From Shewanella xiamenensis (GTDB taxonomy: Bacteria; Pseudomonadota; Gammaproteobacteria; Enterobacterales; Shewanellaceae), in assembly GCF_014647135.1 (NCBI RefSeq), contig NZ_BMOP01000004.1, forward strand, positions 61,496 through 125,495: 64,000 nucleotides of DNA, written 5' to 3'. Below are positions 35,878-45,989 of this stretch, in pieces. The notes beneath the pieces were generated by a model that ran no database searches, was not told where the DNA came from, and saw only the letters and a program-made list of their open reading frames with translations. The translations under genes were made by a program, and so were the position numbers. Each line of letters opens with the position of its first letter. Positions within the stretch are counted from its first letter, which is position 1.

Positions 35878-36915
35878 TTAAAACGTCGCTTGTTTGTTTG
35901 AGCTCTTCGCCATGGCATCCTCACGGGTGATGAGGCCACGGTTCACTAAGTTTTGCAGACACTGTTCGAGTGTTTGCATGCCATGGGCCATCCCAGTTTG
36001 AATGGCTGAGTACATCTGCGCCACTTTATCTTCACGGATAAGGTTACGGATGGCGGGCGTTCCCATCATAATTTCGTGGGCAGCCACACGGCCACCACCG
36101 ATTTTCTTAATCAGAGTTTGCGAAATAACCGCCTGTAATGATTCAGACAACATGGTACGCACCATGTCCTTTTCACCGGCAGGGAAAACATCAACCACAC
36201 GATCGATGGTCTTAGCTGCCGAGGTGGTGTGCAAGGTACCAAAAACTAAGTGACCCGTTTCGGCCGCCGTCATCGCCAGGCGAATGGTTTCAAGGTCACG
36301 CATCTCACCGACGAGGATAACGTCAGGGTCTTCACGCAGTGCACTACGTAGCGCCGCGTTAAAGCTGTGGGTATGACGATGCACTTCCCGTTGGTTAATC
36401 AAACATTGCTTGTTTGGATGAACAAATTCGATTGGGTCTTCAATGGTTAAGATATGATCATGGCGGTTTTCATTGATGTAATCGACCATGGCCGCAAGTG
36501 TGGTACTCTTACCCGAACCTGTAGGCCCAGTGACTAACACTAACCCTCGGGGAAAACTGGCAATTTTTTTAAAAATTTCAGGCGCACCTAACTGCTCAAG
36601 TGACAAGATATCACTGGGAATGGTACGAAATACCGCCGCAGCGCCGCGAGATTGGTTAAAGGCGTTCACACGGAAACGCGCTAAATTAGGGACTTCGAAC
36701 GAAAAGTCGATTTCTAAATGTTCTTCAAAGTCCTTGCGTTGTTTATCATTCATAATGTCGTACACAAGGCTGTGTACACCCTGATGATCAAGCGCGGGCA
36801 GATTGATTTTTCTCACTTCACCGTCGACACGGATCATGGGAGATATCCCTGCAGAGAGGTGTAGATCCGAGGCTTTGTGTTTTACACTAAAAGCTAATAA
36901 CTCAGTGATTTCCAT
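35878..36915 (-). CDS. pilT: Type IV pilus retraction ATPase PilT
   Basis: PilT is a hexameric motor that depolymerises type IV pili and drives twitching. Walker A is GPTGSGKST at about residue 129. The Asp box LTIEDPIEFVHPN, Walker B DPDVILVGEMRDLET, His box TGHLVFGTLHTTS and the retraction motif AIRNLIREDKVAQMYS are all intact. The length of 345 is normal. It is divergent from yggS with 35 bases between the two ATG codons, so the promoters must overlap. Confidence 0.97.
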   Translation of the reverse strand: MEITELLAFSVKHKASDLHLSAGISPMIRVDGEVRKINLPALDHQGVHSLVYDIMNDKQRKDFEEHLEIDFSFEVPNLARFRVNAFNQSRGAAAVFRTIPSDILSLEQLGAPEIFKKIASFPRGLVLVTGPTGSGKSTTLAAMVDYINENRHDHILTIEDPIEFVHPNKQCLINQREVHRHTHSFNAALRSALREDPDVILVGEMRDLETIRLAMTAAETGHLVFGTLHTTSAAKTIDRVVDVFPAGEKDMVRTMLSESLQAVISQTLIKKIGGGRVAAHEIMMGTPAIRNLIREDKVAQMYSAIQTGMAHGMQTLEQCLQNLVNRGLITREDAMAKSSNKQATF

Positions 36916-36950
36916 AGTTTGGGATATCCTTGCAACTAGATAATTACATC

Positions 36951-37664
36951 ATGACAACAATAGCAGACAGACTCGCCCACGCCCAGAGCAGGATCGCGCA
37001 AGCGGCGCAAAAATGCGCACGCTTACCTCACACTATTCGCTTACTTGCCGTCAGTAAAACTAAACCTATCGCAGATATTATAGCCGCCTATAATGCAGGC
37101 CAGCGTTGCTTTGGTGAGAACTATGTTCAAGAAGGTGCGACAAAAATTGAAGCGCTAAAAGATACTCATCCCGATATTGAATGGCATTTTATTGGGCCTC
37201 TACAATCCAATAAGACCGCATTAGTTGCCCAGCACTTCGATTGGATGCACACCCTTAGCCGAGAAAAAATTGCCCAGCGGCTCAATGAACAGCGCCCCGC
37301 TCACCTTGCGCCACTTAATGTGTGTATTCAAATCAACATCAGTGATGAAGACACAAAATCTGGTATCGATGCCGAGCAAATGCTACCGCTAGCCAATATC
37401 ATCAGCCAACTGCCGCAGTTAAGGCTCAGAGGCTTAATGGCTATTCCCACTGCAACCGATAACATTACCCAGCAAACCCGGGAACTTACCGAGCTAAAGC
37501 AGTTATTCGAGACACTGAAACAGCATTATCCCGATGTCGATACACTATCAATGGGCATGAGTAATGATTTGGACATCGCTATCGAGTGCGGCTCAACCAT
37601 GGTGCGAATTGGCAGCGCCATCTTTGGAGAGCGGGATTATTCCTCAAAAGAAACGATCAATTGA
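36951..37664 (+). CDS. yggS: PLP homeostasis protein (YggS/PLPBP)
   Basis: This 237-residue PLP-binding protein buffers pyridoxal phosphate; it has no known enzyme activity. The cofactor lysine is in RLLAVSKTKPIADI. CFGENYVQEGATKI, WHFIGPLQSNK and LSMGMSNDLDIAIECGSTMVRIGSAIFG are conserved. The frame opens with a TTG 21 bases earlier, but MTTIADRLAHAQSRI is the usual start. In this cluster it precedes proC and yggT, as in many gammaproteobacteria. Confidence 0.95.
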   Translation: MTTIADRLAHAQSRIAQAAQKCARLPHTIRLLAVSKTKPIADIIAAYNAGQRCFGENYVQEGATKIEALKDTHPDIEWHFIGPLQSNKTALVAQHFDWMHTLSREKIAQRLNEQRPAHLAPLNVCIQINISDEDTKSGIDAEQMLPLANIISQLPQLRLRGLMAIPTATDNITQQTRELTELKQLFETLKQHYPDVDTLSMGMSNDLDIAIECGSTMVRIGSAIFGERDYSSKETIN

Positions 37665-37887
37665 GTCGATAAGTATCAAACCCATTGCCATTAAAGAGGT
37701 CATTGCCAACTGTCGCTATCACAGATTGAAAACTAAGGTATAGCGACTGACTCGGTATTTGGCCTTGTTTTTACAGGCTAAAGCCCAAATACTGTAAAGA
37801 AACATTAAATAGAAATTTTTATCCGGTCTAATTTTGTCATCGCTGAACCATAGGATTCAGCCCTAGGCCAGACATTATGGGGTACAC

Positions 37888-38706
37888 ATGAGTCAACAAA
37901 AAATCTGCTTTATCGGCGCGGGCAATATGACCCGTAGTATTATCAGCGGCTTAATTCGTAGCGGTTATCCAGCATCACAGGTTCAGGCGACCAACCCAAG
38001 CCAAGGTAAACTCGACGCCCTCGCTCACGACTTTGGTGTGCCTGTATCCCAAGATAATGTCAGCGCCGCCCAAGATGCCGATGTCATCGTATTATCCGTT
38101 AAGCCGCAGTTGATGGAACCAGTCTGCCAAGCACTGCAAAACATTGATATGTCAAACAAGCTGATCATTACTATTGCCGCGGGGATTAAAGCTGAACGCT
38201 ACAGCCAGTATTTAGCACAACCCATCACGCTGGTTCGCACTATGCCAAACACCCCAATGCAAATCGGCGTCGGCATGACGGGACTCTACGCACCGCAACC
38301 CCTATCGGATGCACAAAAAGCCATTACTGAACGATTGATGTCCAGCGGCGGTGAAATAGTGTGGGTAAATGAAGAATCTGAAATTAATCAAGTCATTGCC
38401 CTTGCTGGTAGCTCACCAGCATATTTCTTCCTGCTGATGGAATCGATGATTGATGCGGGTAAACAAATGGGCATGGATGAAGCCAAAGCCAGAAGCTTAG
38501 TGCAGCAAGCCGCCCTTGGTGCTGCTATGATGGCTAAACAAAATCCTGAGCTCACGCTGGGTAATTTACGGGAAAATGTCACCTCTAAAGGTGGGACAAC
38601 GGCGCAAGCCATCGCCACATTCGAAGCGGCAGATCTCCGTGGCGTCGTAAAAAATGCCATGGAAAACTGCATTAATCGCGCAGAAGAAATGGCAAAAACA
38701 TTTTAA
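37888..38706 (+). CDS. proC: Pyrroline-5-carboxylate reductase
   Basis: ProC makes proline from pyrroline-5-carboxylate using NAD(P)H. The Rossmann motif CFIGAGNMTRSIISGL is near residue 6. LVRTMPNTPMQIGVGMTGLY and the C-terminal ENVTSKGGTTAQAIATFE signature are present. The length of 272 is standard. A 223-base gap separates it from yggS; the gap holds GTATTTGG and CCAAATAC as an inverted repeat with a pyrimidine-rich loop. Confidence 0.96.
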   Translation: MSQQKICFIGAGNMTRSIISGLIRSGYPASQVQATNPSQGKLDALAHDFGVPVSQDNVSAAQDADVIVLSVKPQLMEPVCQALQNIDMSNKLIITIAAGIKAERYSQYLAQPITLVRTMPNTPMQIGVGMTGLYAPQPLSDAQKAITERLMSSGGEIVWVNEESEINQVIALAGSSPAYFFLLMESMIDAGKQMGMDEAKARSLVQQAALGAAMMAKQNPELTLGNLRENVTSKGGTTAQAIATFEAADLRGVVKNAMENCINRAEEMAKTF

Positions 38707-38780
38707 TTAAACCACTTTCCCGACGGCTCAAACAAAGATAACGGGCGTTTTTAATTGGACTCATATAGGCAGAAATCTCG

Positions 38781-39619
<839 letters not shown>

Positions 39620-39692
39620 ACACAGCGTTTGAAGTCTAGGTTCAGATACATATAATCAAGCAATCTCTCATATTAAGTTAAGGTACAACATT

Positions 39693-40127
39693 ATGTTACG
39701 TAACCTCCTAATCATGCTCGCATTAACAGCTAGCCTTTGTGGTGTCGCTAATGCCGAGCAAAAAGAAACCGTCGGTAATTTTGATATTCATTATATCGCG
39801 TTAGGAAGTACCTTTCTGACCCCCAGTATTGCTAAAACCTATGGCATTGAGCGTAGTAGCTACAAAGGTATTATCAACATCGCGGTATTAGATACGAGTG
39901 AAGAAGGCTCACCCGCCGTGCCCGTTGAAATCACCGGTGTTGCCAATAACTTACTCGATGCGCGTATCGATTTAAAATTTAGAGAAATCCGTGAAGGTAA
40001 GGCCATTTACTATATTGCTGAAGTCCCATACCGCGACGATCAAGAGATTAATTTCAACATCGCCATCAAGTATAGGAACCAGCTGAATACTAACCTACAG
40101 TTTAAACAAAAGTTCTACGTCGAATAA
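39693..40127 (+). CDS. DUF4426 exported protein
   Basis: A signal peptide (LLIMLALTASLCGVANA) leads a 122-residue beta-rich mature protein (FDIHYIALGSTFLTPSIAKTYGIERS, GIINIAVLDTSEEG). This matches DUF4426, a family found in Shewanella and Vibrio between yggU and rdgB. It is periplasmic by prediction; its function is unknown. Confidence 0.9.
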   Translation: MLRNLLIMLALTASLCGVANAEQKETVGNFDIHYIALGSTFLTPSIAKTYGIERSSYKGIINIAVLDTSEEGSPAVPVEITGVANNLLDARIDLKFREIREGKAIYYIAEVPYRDDQEINFNIAIKYRNQLNTNLQFKQKFYVE

Positions 40128-40139
40128 TCTCAGCCTCAC

Positions 40140-40175
40140 AGGCAGGACGATACCAATTATCGTCCTGCCTTTTTC
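40140..40175 (+). terminator. Terminator before rdgB
   Basis: AGGCAGGACGATA and TATCGTCCTGCCT form a 13-base perfect stem with loop CCAAT, then TTTT. Confidence 0.93.
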
Positions 40176-40241
40176 TGTCCTTTACCGCTCAGCTTGGGTA
40201 TCATTGCCGCCGTAAACATCGCTCAATGAAATAGGTACCCC

Positions 40242-40859
40242 ATGCAACAAATCGTCCTCGCCAGTGGCAATAAAGGTAAACTTGCCGAATTCGATCAAAT
40301 GCTCGCCGCCTACGGCGTAAAAGTGCTGCCACAAAGCCAATTTAACGTTAGCGAAGTGGCCGAAACGGGCACCACCTTTGTCGAAAACGCCATTATCAAA
40401 GCCAGACATGCGGCACAAATTACTGGACTTGCCGCCATTGCCGATGACTCGGGATTAGAAGTCGATTTACTCCAAGGTGCACCGGGCATCTACTCTGCGC
40501 GCTATGCGGGGGAGAATGCCAAGGATCAAGACAATGTGTTAAAACTCTTAGACACATTAAAGGATAATCCTGCGCCGCGTACGGCCAGATTCCAATGCGT
40601 TTTAGTCTATATGCGCCATGCGAAAGACCCAACGCCCATCATTTGCCAAGCCGCGTGGGAAGGCCAAATCGATTTCGTACAACGGGGTGACAACGGCCAT
40701 GGTTACGATCCGATTTTTATTCCAGAACACCATGATTGCAGCGCAGCCCAAATGAGCAGTGACGAGAAAAATGCCTTGAGTCACCGTGGTAAAGCGTTAG
40801 TGCAACTGATTGCTGCCATGCAGGAAAAAGGCGTATTTACCGACGGGAACGCCCAATAA
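40242..40859 (+). CDS. rdgB: dITP/XTP pyrophosphatase RdgB
   Basis: RdgB hydrolyses dITP and XTP and keeps hypoxanthine and xanthine out of DNA. The opening IVLASGNKGKLAEFDQML, the AIADDSGLEVDLLQGAPGIYSARYAG block and GHGYDPIFIPEH are the family signatures. The length of 205 is close to E. coli (197). Its last base overlaps the hemW ATG (TAATG). Confidence 0.96.
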   Translation: MQQIVLASGNKGKLAEFDQMLAAYGVKVLPQSQFNVSEVAETGTTFVENAIIKARHAAQITGLAAIADDSGLEVDLLQGAPGIYSARYAGENAKDQDNVLKLLDTLKDNPAPRTARFQCVLVYMRHAKDPTPIICQAAWEGQIDFVQRGDNGHGYDPIFIPEHHDCSAAQMSSDEKNALSHRGKALVQLIAAMQEKGVFTDGNAQ

Positions 40860-42016
40860 TGTCAGTAACCGTGCCACCTGAGTTAACCCTGCCGCCATTG
40901 AGCTTATACATCCATATCCCTTGGTGTGTACAAAAATGTCCTTACTGTGACTTTAACTCCCATGGGCAAAATGGCGAATTACCCCAGCAGGCCTATGTGG
41001 ATGCGCTGCTAGCGGACTTACGCCAAGACTTGCACTTAGTACAGGGCCGTAAGCTACACACTATTTTTATTGGTGGTGGAACACCGTCTCTATTTGATGC
41101 CAATCAAATCAAACGGATATTGGATGGCGCCAACTCGCTAATTCCCTTTAGTGACGATATTGAAATCACCATGGAGGCCAACCCTGGTACCCTAGAGCAC
41201 GATGACTTTAGTGCCTACCGCGCCGCTGGGGTCACTCGGTTATCGATTGGGGTACAAAGCTTTTCTAAGGATAAGCTTAATCTGCTGGGGCGAATTCACG
41301 ATCAAAACGAAGCCCAAACCGCCGCCCAAAAAGCCAGCCAAGCGGGTTATTTAAGTTTTAATTTGGATTTGATGCATGGACTTCCGAATCAAAGTTTCAC
41401 CGAAGCCATGGCAGATATCGATACCGCAGCCGCACTCAATCCTCCGCATTTGTCTTGGTATCAATTGACGATTGAGCCCAATACCCTGTTTCACTCCAAG
41501 CCACCGCAACTGCCCGACGATGAAGATCTCTGGCAGATCTACGAACAAGGGCAACAAAAGTTAGCGGCACTCGGTTATGAGCAGTATGAAATCTCGGCCT
41601 ATGCCAAACCTGGCTATCAGTGCCGGCATAACCTTAACTATTGGCAGTTCGGCGATTATTTAGGTATAGGCTGCGGTGCCCATGGCAAAGTGACCTTACC
41701 TGAAGAAAATCGCATCATTCGTACGGTCAAAATTAAACACCCTAAAGGTTATTTAGCGGCCAGCAACTATACCTTCGAACAAACTGAAGTCGCTCAAGAA
41801 GATCGCGCCCTCGAATACTTGATGAATCGTCTGCGCCTAATGACGCCAATCCCTAAACAAGAGTTTGAAGACAGAACCGGTTTACACCGAGACACCTTAA
41901 AGGATGGGATGGAAAAGGCCAAACAACGGGGTTTACTCACCGAATCGGCTGAACATTGGCAATTAACCAGTAAAGGTCATATGTTTGTGAACGATTTACT
42001 AACGCAATTTTGTTAA
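40859..42016 (+). CDS. hemW: Heme chaperone HemW
   Basis: HemW is a radical SAM protein that binds heme and delivers it to membrane targets; it is often mislabelled coproporphyrinogen oxidase. The cluster motif is IPWCVQKCPYCDFNS (CxxxCxxC). GGGTPSLF, EANPGTL and RLSIGVQSF follow. The length of 385 matches HemW rather than the longer HemN. It is coupled to rdgB, as in many gammaproteobacteria. Confidence 0.95.
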   Translation: MSVTVPPELTLPPLSLYIHIPWCVQKCPYCDFNSHGQNGELPQQAYVDALLADLRQDLHLVQGRKLHTIFIGGGTPSLFDANQIKRILDGANSLIPFSDDIEITMEANPGTLEHDDFSAYRAAGVTRLSIGVQSFSKDKLNLLGRIHDQNEAQTAAQKASQAGYLSFNLDLMHGLPNQSFTEAMADIDTAAALNPPHLSWYQLTIEPNTLFHSKPPQLPDDEDLWQIYEQGQQKLAALGYEQYEISAYAKPGYQCRHNLNYWQFGDYLGIGCGAHGKVTLPEENRIIRTVKIKHPKGYLAASNYTFEQTEVAQEDRALEYLMNRLRLMTPIPKQEFEDRTGLHRDTLKDGMEKAKQRGLLTESAEHWQLTSKGHMFVNDLLTQFC

Positions 42017-42168
42017 TTCACTGATTAAATTTCCCGTATAAATAATGTGTTAGCCTAGTTTCTTCGATGAAGGATCTTTTATGGCTAACACATTTTCTAA
42101 CATTTATATTCATACATTTTTCCCCTGCTTCTTTAGAATTGCCTGAACATTGTTAAGGAAGCCTGATC

Positions 42169-44016
42169 ATGCCAATAAAAACGAACATCAGCTTAGTCGC
42201 ATTTACCCTCTCCGCCCTGCTTGCACTGCCCTCCTATGCAGTGCCCAGCTTAAATGACTCACATAATGTAACCAGTAAAAGTATTGCCGCCCAAAGCGAG
42301 TCAGAAAAAGCCAACGCCTTGTTTGAAACCATCTTCATGGAAAACATCATGGCAAGCCCAATTGCGCAAACCTATATGGGCATTAAGCAGGACTATGATA
42401 AGTGGGACGACATTGGCGATGAGGCGGATGCCCGTGAATTGGCGCGCACTAAGAAACAACTGGCCGAATTGAATCAACTGGATGCGAGTAAGCTTGACCC
42501 ACAAACTCGCCTAAGCCTGACGTTACTCACTCAAAACCTGAATAACGATATCAAAGACTATCAGTGGCGTTACCATAACTACCCAGTAAATCAGATGCAT
42601 GGTGGCCACTCGATGATCGCCTCCTTCCTGATTAATCAACACCAGATCACCGATGTCAGCGATGCTAAGGCCTATATCAGCCGCTTAAATGGCGTGCCCA
42701 AACGCTTAAGCCAACTGCAACAGGCGCTAGAGATTCGTGCAGATAAAGGTATTATTGCGCCTAAATTTGTGTTCGGTTACGTGATTTCTGACAGCCAAAA
42801 CATTATTAAAGGCGCCCCCTTCAATAAAGGCGAAGACAGTGCCCTGTTGGCAGATTTTCGCAAAAAAGTGAATACACTCAGCATCTCCGAAGCAGAAAAA
42901 GCCCAACTGATTGCCGATGCAGAAAAAGCACTAGTCTCGCAAGTTGAGCCTGCATACAAGACGCTTATCGCCTATATCAAAACATTAGAAGCCAAGGCCG
43001 ATACCCGTGATGGAGTTTGGAAACTCCCCGACGGCGAGGCGTTTTATAACAATGCCCTTGCACGCACGACCACTACCCACATGACGGCGGATGAAATCCA
43101 TCAGCTCGGTCTTGCCGAAGTGGAACGCATCCATAATGAAATGCGCGCCATTATGAAAAAGGTGAATTTTAACGGCACCTTGCAAGAATTCTTCACCTTT
43201 ATGCGCGATGATCCACAGTTCTATTATCCAAATACCGCCGAAGGCAAGGCGGCATACTTGGCCGATGCGACTCAGCTTATTGATAATATGCGCTCACGCT
43301 TGGATGAAGTCTTTAAGGTCAAGCCAAAGGCAGCCATGATAGTCAAACAGGTTGAAGCCTTTAGGGAGAAATCTGCGGGTAAAGCCTTTTATGAACAACC
43401 GGCGCCCGATGGCTCTCGCCCTGGCAGCTACTACGCAAATCTCTACGATATGAAGGCCATGCCCAAATACCAAATGGAAGCACTGGCTTACCACGAAGGG
43501 ATCCCTGGGCACCATATGCAAATCGCCATTTCGCAGGAGCTGAAGGATATTCCTAAGTTCCGTAAGTTCGGTGGCTATACCGCCTATATCGAAGGTTGGG
43601 GGCTCTACAGTGAGTATTTCCCGAAAGAAATGGGCTTATATGCCGATCCATACTCCGATTTTGGTCGACTGGCGATGGAGTTATGGCGAGCTTGCCGTTT
43701 AGTGGTCGATACCGGGATCCACGCCAAGCAATGGACCCGCGAACAAGGGATTGCTTATTACGTCGATAATACCCCTAACGCAAAATCCGATGCGAAGAAA
43801 ATGGTGGAGCGTCATATCGTTATGCCATCGCAAGCCACAGCCTATAAAGTTGGGATGATTAAGTTACTCGAACTGAGACACAAGGCGGAAAAACAGCTGG
43901 GTGATAAGTTTGATATCCGGGATTTCCATACTTTAGTCTTGGCAAATGGCGCGCTGCCTTTGGATGTGCTGGAAGAGCAAGTCGATCAATGGATTGCCAG
44001 TGTTAACAAAACCTAA
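42169..44016 (+). CDS. DUF885 family exported metallopeptidase-like protein
   Basis: This 615-residue protein has a signal peptide (ISLVAFTLSALLALPSYA). The zinc motif ALAYHEGIPGHHMQIAIS (HExxxHH type) near residue 444 and the downstream GGYTAYIEGWGLYSEYF with its Glu define DUF885 enzymes. These are gluzincin-like; activity is not shown for most members. It has its own leader and a strong terminator. Confidence 0.92.
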   Translation: MPIKTNISLVAFTLSALLALPSYAVPSLNDSHNVTSKSIAAQSESEKANALFETIFMENIMASPIAQTYMGIKQDYDKWDDIGDEADARELARTKKQLAELNQLDASKLDPQTRLSLTLLTQNLNNDIKDYQWRYHNYPVNQMHGGHSMIASFLINQHQITDVSDAKAYISRLNGVPKRLSQLQQALEIRADKGIIAPKFVFGYVISDSQNIIKGAPFNKGEDSALLADFRKKVNTLSISEAEKAQLIADAEKALVSQVEPAYKTLIAYIKTLEAKADTRDGVWKLPDGEAFYNNALARTTTTHMTADEIHQLGLAEVERIHNEMRAIMKKVNFNGTLQEFFTFMRDDPQFYYPNTAEGKAAYLADATQLIDNMRSRLDEVFKVKPKAAMIVKQVEAFREKSAGKAFYEQPAPDGSRPGSYYANLYDMKAMPKYQMEALAYHEGIPGHHMQIAISQELKDIPKFRKFGGYTAYIEGWGLYSEYFPKEMGLYADPYSDFGRLAMELWRACRLVVDTGIHAKQWTREQGIAYYVDNTPNAKSDAKKMVERHIVMPSQATAYKVGMIKLLELRHKAEKQLGDKFDIRDFHTLVLANGALPLDVLEEQVDQWIASVNKT

Positions 44017-44086
44017 GCTTCAAACCTTGGGAGGCTCACGCTAGTCTCCCTTGAACACCGTTGCGAATGAAGTGATTAAATCGCAG

Positions 44087-44124
44087 CCAATAAAAAAGCC
44101 ACTATCAAGTGGCTTTTTTATTGG
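44087..44124 (+). terminator. Terminator of the DUF885 gene
   Basis: CCAATAAAAAAGCCACT and its exact inverse form a 17-base stem with loop ATCA. The symmetric tails would work on both strands. Confidence 0.93.
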
Positions 44125-44250
44125 ATTTATCACCAGCTTGGTCATAAAACCCTATCTCACTGTGGATCACTATATTTGATGAATTAAGCTCAATACTTAA
44201 CACTCGGTGTGACTTTAGGGTACAGAGAGACAAAACTCATTTCCCACGAT

Positions 44251-44320
44251 TAAACCATCAGAAAAAAAATTACCTCAGCCTAATAAGCTGAGGTAAACCA
44301 AAAACTAGGATGATGGTTTA
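44251..44320 (-). terminator. Nested inverted repeats with a minus-strand terminator
   Basis: The inner stem TTACCTCAGC (44270-44279) with GCTGAGGTAA (44287-44296) is followed on the minus strand by eight T, so it should end transcripts from the LysR side. The outer arms TAAACCATCA (44251-44260) and TGATGGTTTA (44311-44320) are an exact 10-base inverted repeat around it. The inner hairpin lies about 350 bases past the LysR stop. Confidence 0.7.
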
Positions 44321-44335
44321 AAAGCCAACATTGTT

Positions 44336-44452
44336 TTAGTTCGCAAACTTCTGCTGGCGGTGATTCGAAACCGCAATATTGCAGACCTGTACACTCATAT
44401 CGAAAGGGGTCATTTCCAATAAAAGCATAGGACTCAGGTCATTCCGAATCAT
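44336..44452 (-). CDS. Possible 38-residue small protein
   Basis: An open frame from ATG at 44452 gives MIRNDLSPMLLLEMTPFDM and continues to the end ...HRQQKFAN. The composition is protein-like (few stops nearby, balanced residues), and a minus-strand terminator lies 40 bases past its stop. There is no strong ribosome site before the ATG; the frame stays open to 44485. No family is recognised. It sits between convergent genes where no coding would be expected, so it could be a real small protein, a gene remnant or chance. Confidence 0.35.
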   Translation of the reverse strand: MIRNDLSPMLLLEMTPFDMSVQVCNIAVSNHRQQKFAN

Positions 44453-44643
44453 CTGGCAATCATTGTATTCATTTAAGAACAGACTTCAATACAAGCTTCA
44501 AAAACTTGTTTTAGACAATGCTAAAAAACCAAACTAAAATGCAAGGCCAAAAAACATATAAACCACTGATTTTACTCAACTTAAAATATCGACAAACGCT
44601 TCCAAAACGCATTAGACGCATTTTAAGAACAATGTTTCCAAAA

Positions 44644-45585
44644 TTACTGACGCTCACTGAAAAGTTCAGCATAAGGGATATCCCAATAAGGCGGATTACC
44701 AATATGGTCTTTAATAAACTCAATGAAAGCACTCACCTTAGGCGCTAAATGCTTACGACGTGGATACACCGCCTGTAGCGGTAAATGATGAGTCAATTGC
44801 CAATCTCTCAATAGTGGCACCAAGGTACCTTTAGCGATTTCATCTTCCATCAAGTAACTAGCAAGATATACAACCCCTAAGCCACTGATCGCAGCTGATT
44901 TTAAAGCAGGAGCGTTATCCACTCTAAAGTTACCAGAGACACCTATCTCACAGTAATCATCGCCCTTTTTAAACTGCCACATGCTGTGCTCATGCCACTC
45001 ACCTTGATACACCAAGCAGTTATGGTCGACTAATTGCTCTGGACGCGAAGGTTCGCCATGCTTAGCAATATAATCGGGTGAGGCAACAAGCAAGAACTGA
45101 CACTTCATCAGAGGGCGTGCCACCATACCAAGGGGAAGCTGCTCAGACATCGTTAACAGTAAGTCTAAACCTTCACTGACCACATCCACCTTATGATCAA
45201 GCAAACTGACTTGCAGTTCGAGCTCAGGGTGTTTTGCCATAAAGGATGGCAGTGCGGGAATGATATGCATAGCGCCAAAGGACTGAGAAATACCCACCTT
45301 TAACACGCCGCGGGTCGCATCGTTTAAATTATGCACGCTAGCAATCGCCTGCTCAGCATCGCGGAGTAACTCTTCACCTTGCAGATATAACAAATGCCCA
45401 GCTTCAGTCAAACTTAAGCTGCGAGTAGTACGCTGGATCAGTTGAACACCGAGTCTATGCTCGAGATCGGCTACCTGCGTACTAACCTTAGATTTAGAGA
45501 TCCCAAGCCTTCTTGCGGCCGCACTGAAACTTCCGGCTCTGGCCACATGAGTAAAAATCGCAATAGGTTCTAACAGTTCTAACAT
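44644..45585 (-). CDS. LysR-family transcriptional regulator (CrgA/AaeR-like)
   Basis: The helix-turn-helix is at about residues 5-62 (IFTHVARAGSFSAAARRLGISKSKVSTQVADLEHRLG). The effector domain, from about 90, has the group's typical LKVGISQSFGAMHIIPALPSF and SGLGVVYLASYLM. The length of 313 is slightly long; the extra C-terminal 15 residues (NPPYWDIPYAELFSERQ) are unusual. No divergent target gene adjoins; paired palindromes lie upstream (separate entry). The effector is unknown. Confidence 0.9.
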   Translation of the reverse strand: MLELLEPIAIFTHVARAGSFSAAARRLGISKSKVSTQVADLEHRLGVQLIQRTTRSLSLTEAGHLLYLQGEELLRDAEQAIASVHNLNDATRGVLKVGISQSFGAMHIIPALPSFMAKHPELELQVSLLDHKVDVVSEGLDLLLTMSEQLPLGMVARPLMKCQFLLVASPDYIAKHGEPSRPEQLVDHNCLVYQGEWHEHSMWQFKKGDDYCEIGVSGNFRVDNAPALKSAAISGLGVVYLASYLMEDEIAKGTLVPLLRDWQLTHHLPLQAVYPRRKHLAPKVSAFIEFIKDHIGNPPYWDIPYAELFSERQ

Positions 45586-45638
45586 GGAAAGTCGCCTTAA
45601 GCAGTTTCGACAGTGATTTAAACTTTCGGAATAACGCA

Positions 45639-45805
45639 GGAATGCAGCATTCCATAACGCCTTAATATCTCACAGCAAATGGGTTCGTTGTAGAGATTTA
45701 AACCGAAAAAGTCAGCTAAAGTAGAGTGTTTTATCTGACTGAGTTGCCAGCTTTTCATTATATTTTAAGAGTATACCAAACATTAGTCTGAAGAATGTAA
45801 CATTC
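45639..45805. promoter_or_regulatory. Paired GAATGYARCATTC palindromes upstream of a LysR gene
   Basis: GGAATGCAGCATTCC at 45639-45653 and GAATGTAACATTC at 45793-45805 are both perfect palindromes around a central A. They share GAATGnAnCATTC and are centred 153 bases apart. The first is 54 bases before the LysR start codon. Two matching dyads in one gap suggest binding sites for one dimeric regulator, perhaps LysR itself. Confidence 0.5.
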
Positions 45806-45866
45806 CACACTAAATAGCCGCAAGCATTGGGATTAATATCAAGGTGCTTGGTAACAATTCCCCAAT

Positions 45867-45896
45867 AAAAAGCCCCAAACACAAAGGTGCTGAGGC
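45867..45896 (-). terminator. Probable terminator of the DUF2884 gene
   Basis: On the minus strand GCCTC pairs with GGGGC (one G-T pair) across a 15-base loop, followed by TTTTT. Confidence 0.55.
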
Positions 45897-45989
45897 ATTG
45901 ATCATTTATACTGCTTTATTCATTTTGCCAGCTAGGCAAACGTTCTAGCATAAAAACCTGTTTATTCCCTTAGATATCTTCTGCGATAT

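Larger units (their letters stand above)
44125..44643. other. Convergent gap with folded structure
   Basis: This 519-base gap follows the DUF885 terminator and precedes the LysR stop. It holds the nested inverted repeats at 44251-44320 and the small open frame at 44336-44452 (separate entries). Otherwise I see no gene. Confidence 0.5.
45586..45989. other. Gap between the LysR and DUF2884 genes
   Basis: This 404-base stretch holds the two palindromes above and, near its right end, a minus-strand hairpin GCCTC/GGGGC with a T run at 45867-45896 that probably ends the DUF2884 transcript. No other gene is supported. Confidence 0.5.

Noticed and set aside
40859..42016. Oxygen-independent coproporphyrinogen III oxidase (HemN)
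   Set aside because: The length and the neighbour rdgB fit HemW, a heme chaperone, not the longer HemN.
44215..44296. Possible Spot 42-like RNA beginning TAGGGTACAGAGA
   Set aside because: Only about 13 bases resemble the Spot 42 5' end; the rest differs, the known locus next to polA is absent, and the nearby hairpin has its T run on the other strand.
44511..44732. A 73-codon minus-strand frame overlapping the LysR 3' end
   Set aside because: It overlaps the real LysR gene in another frame, is AT-rich, and lacks a ribosome site.
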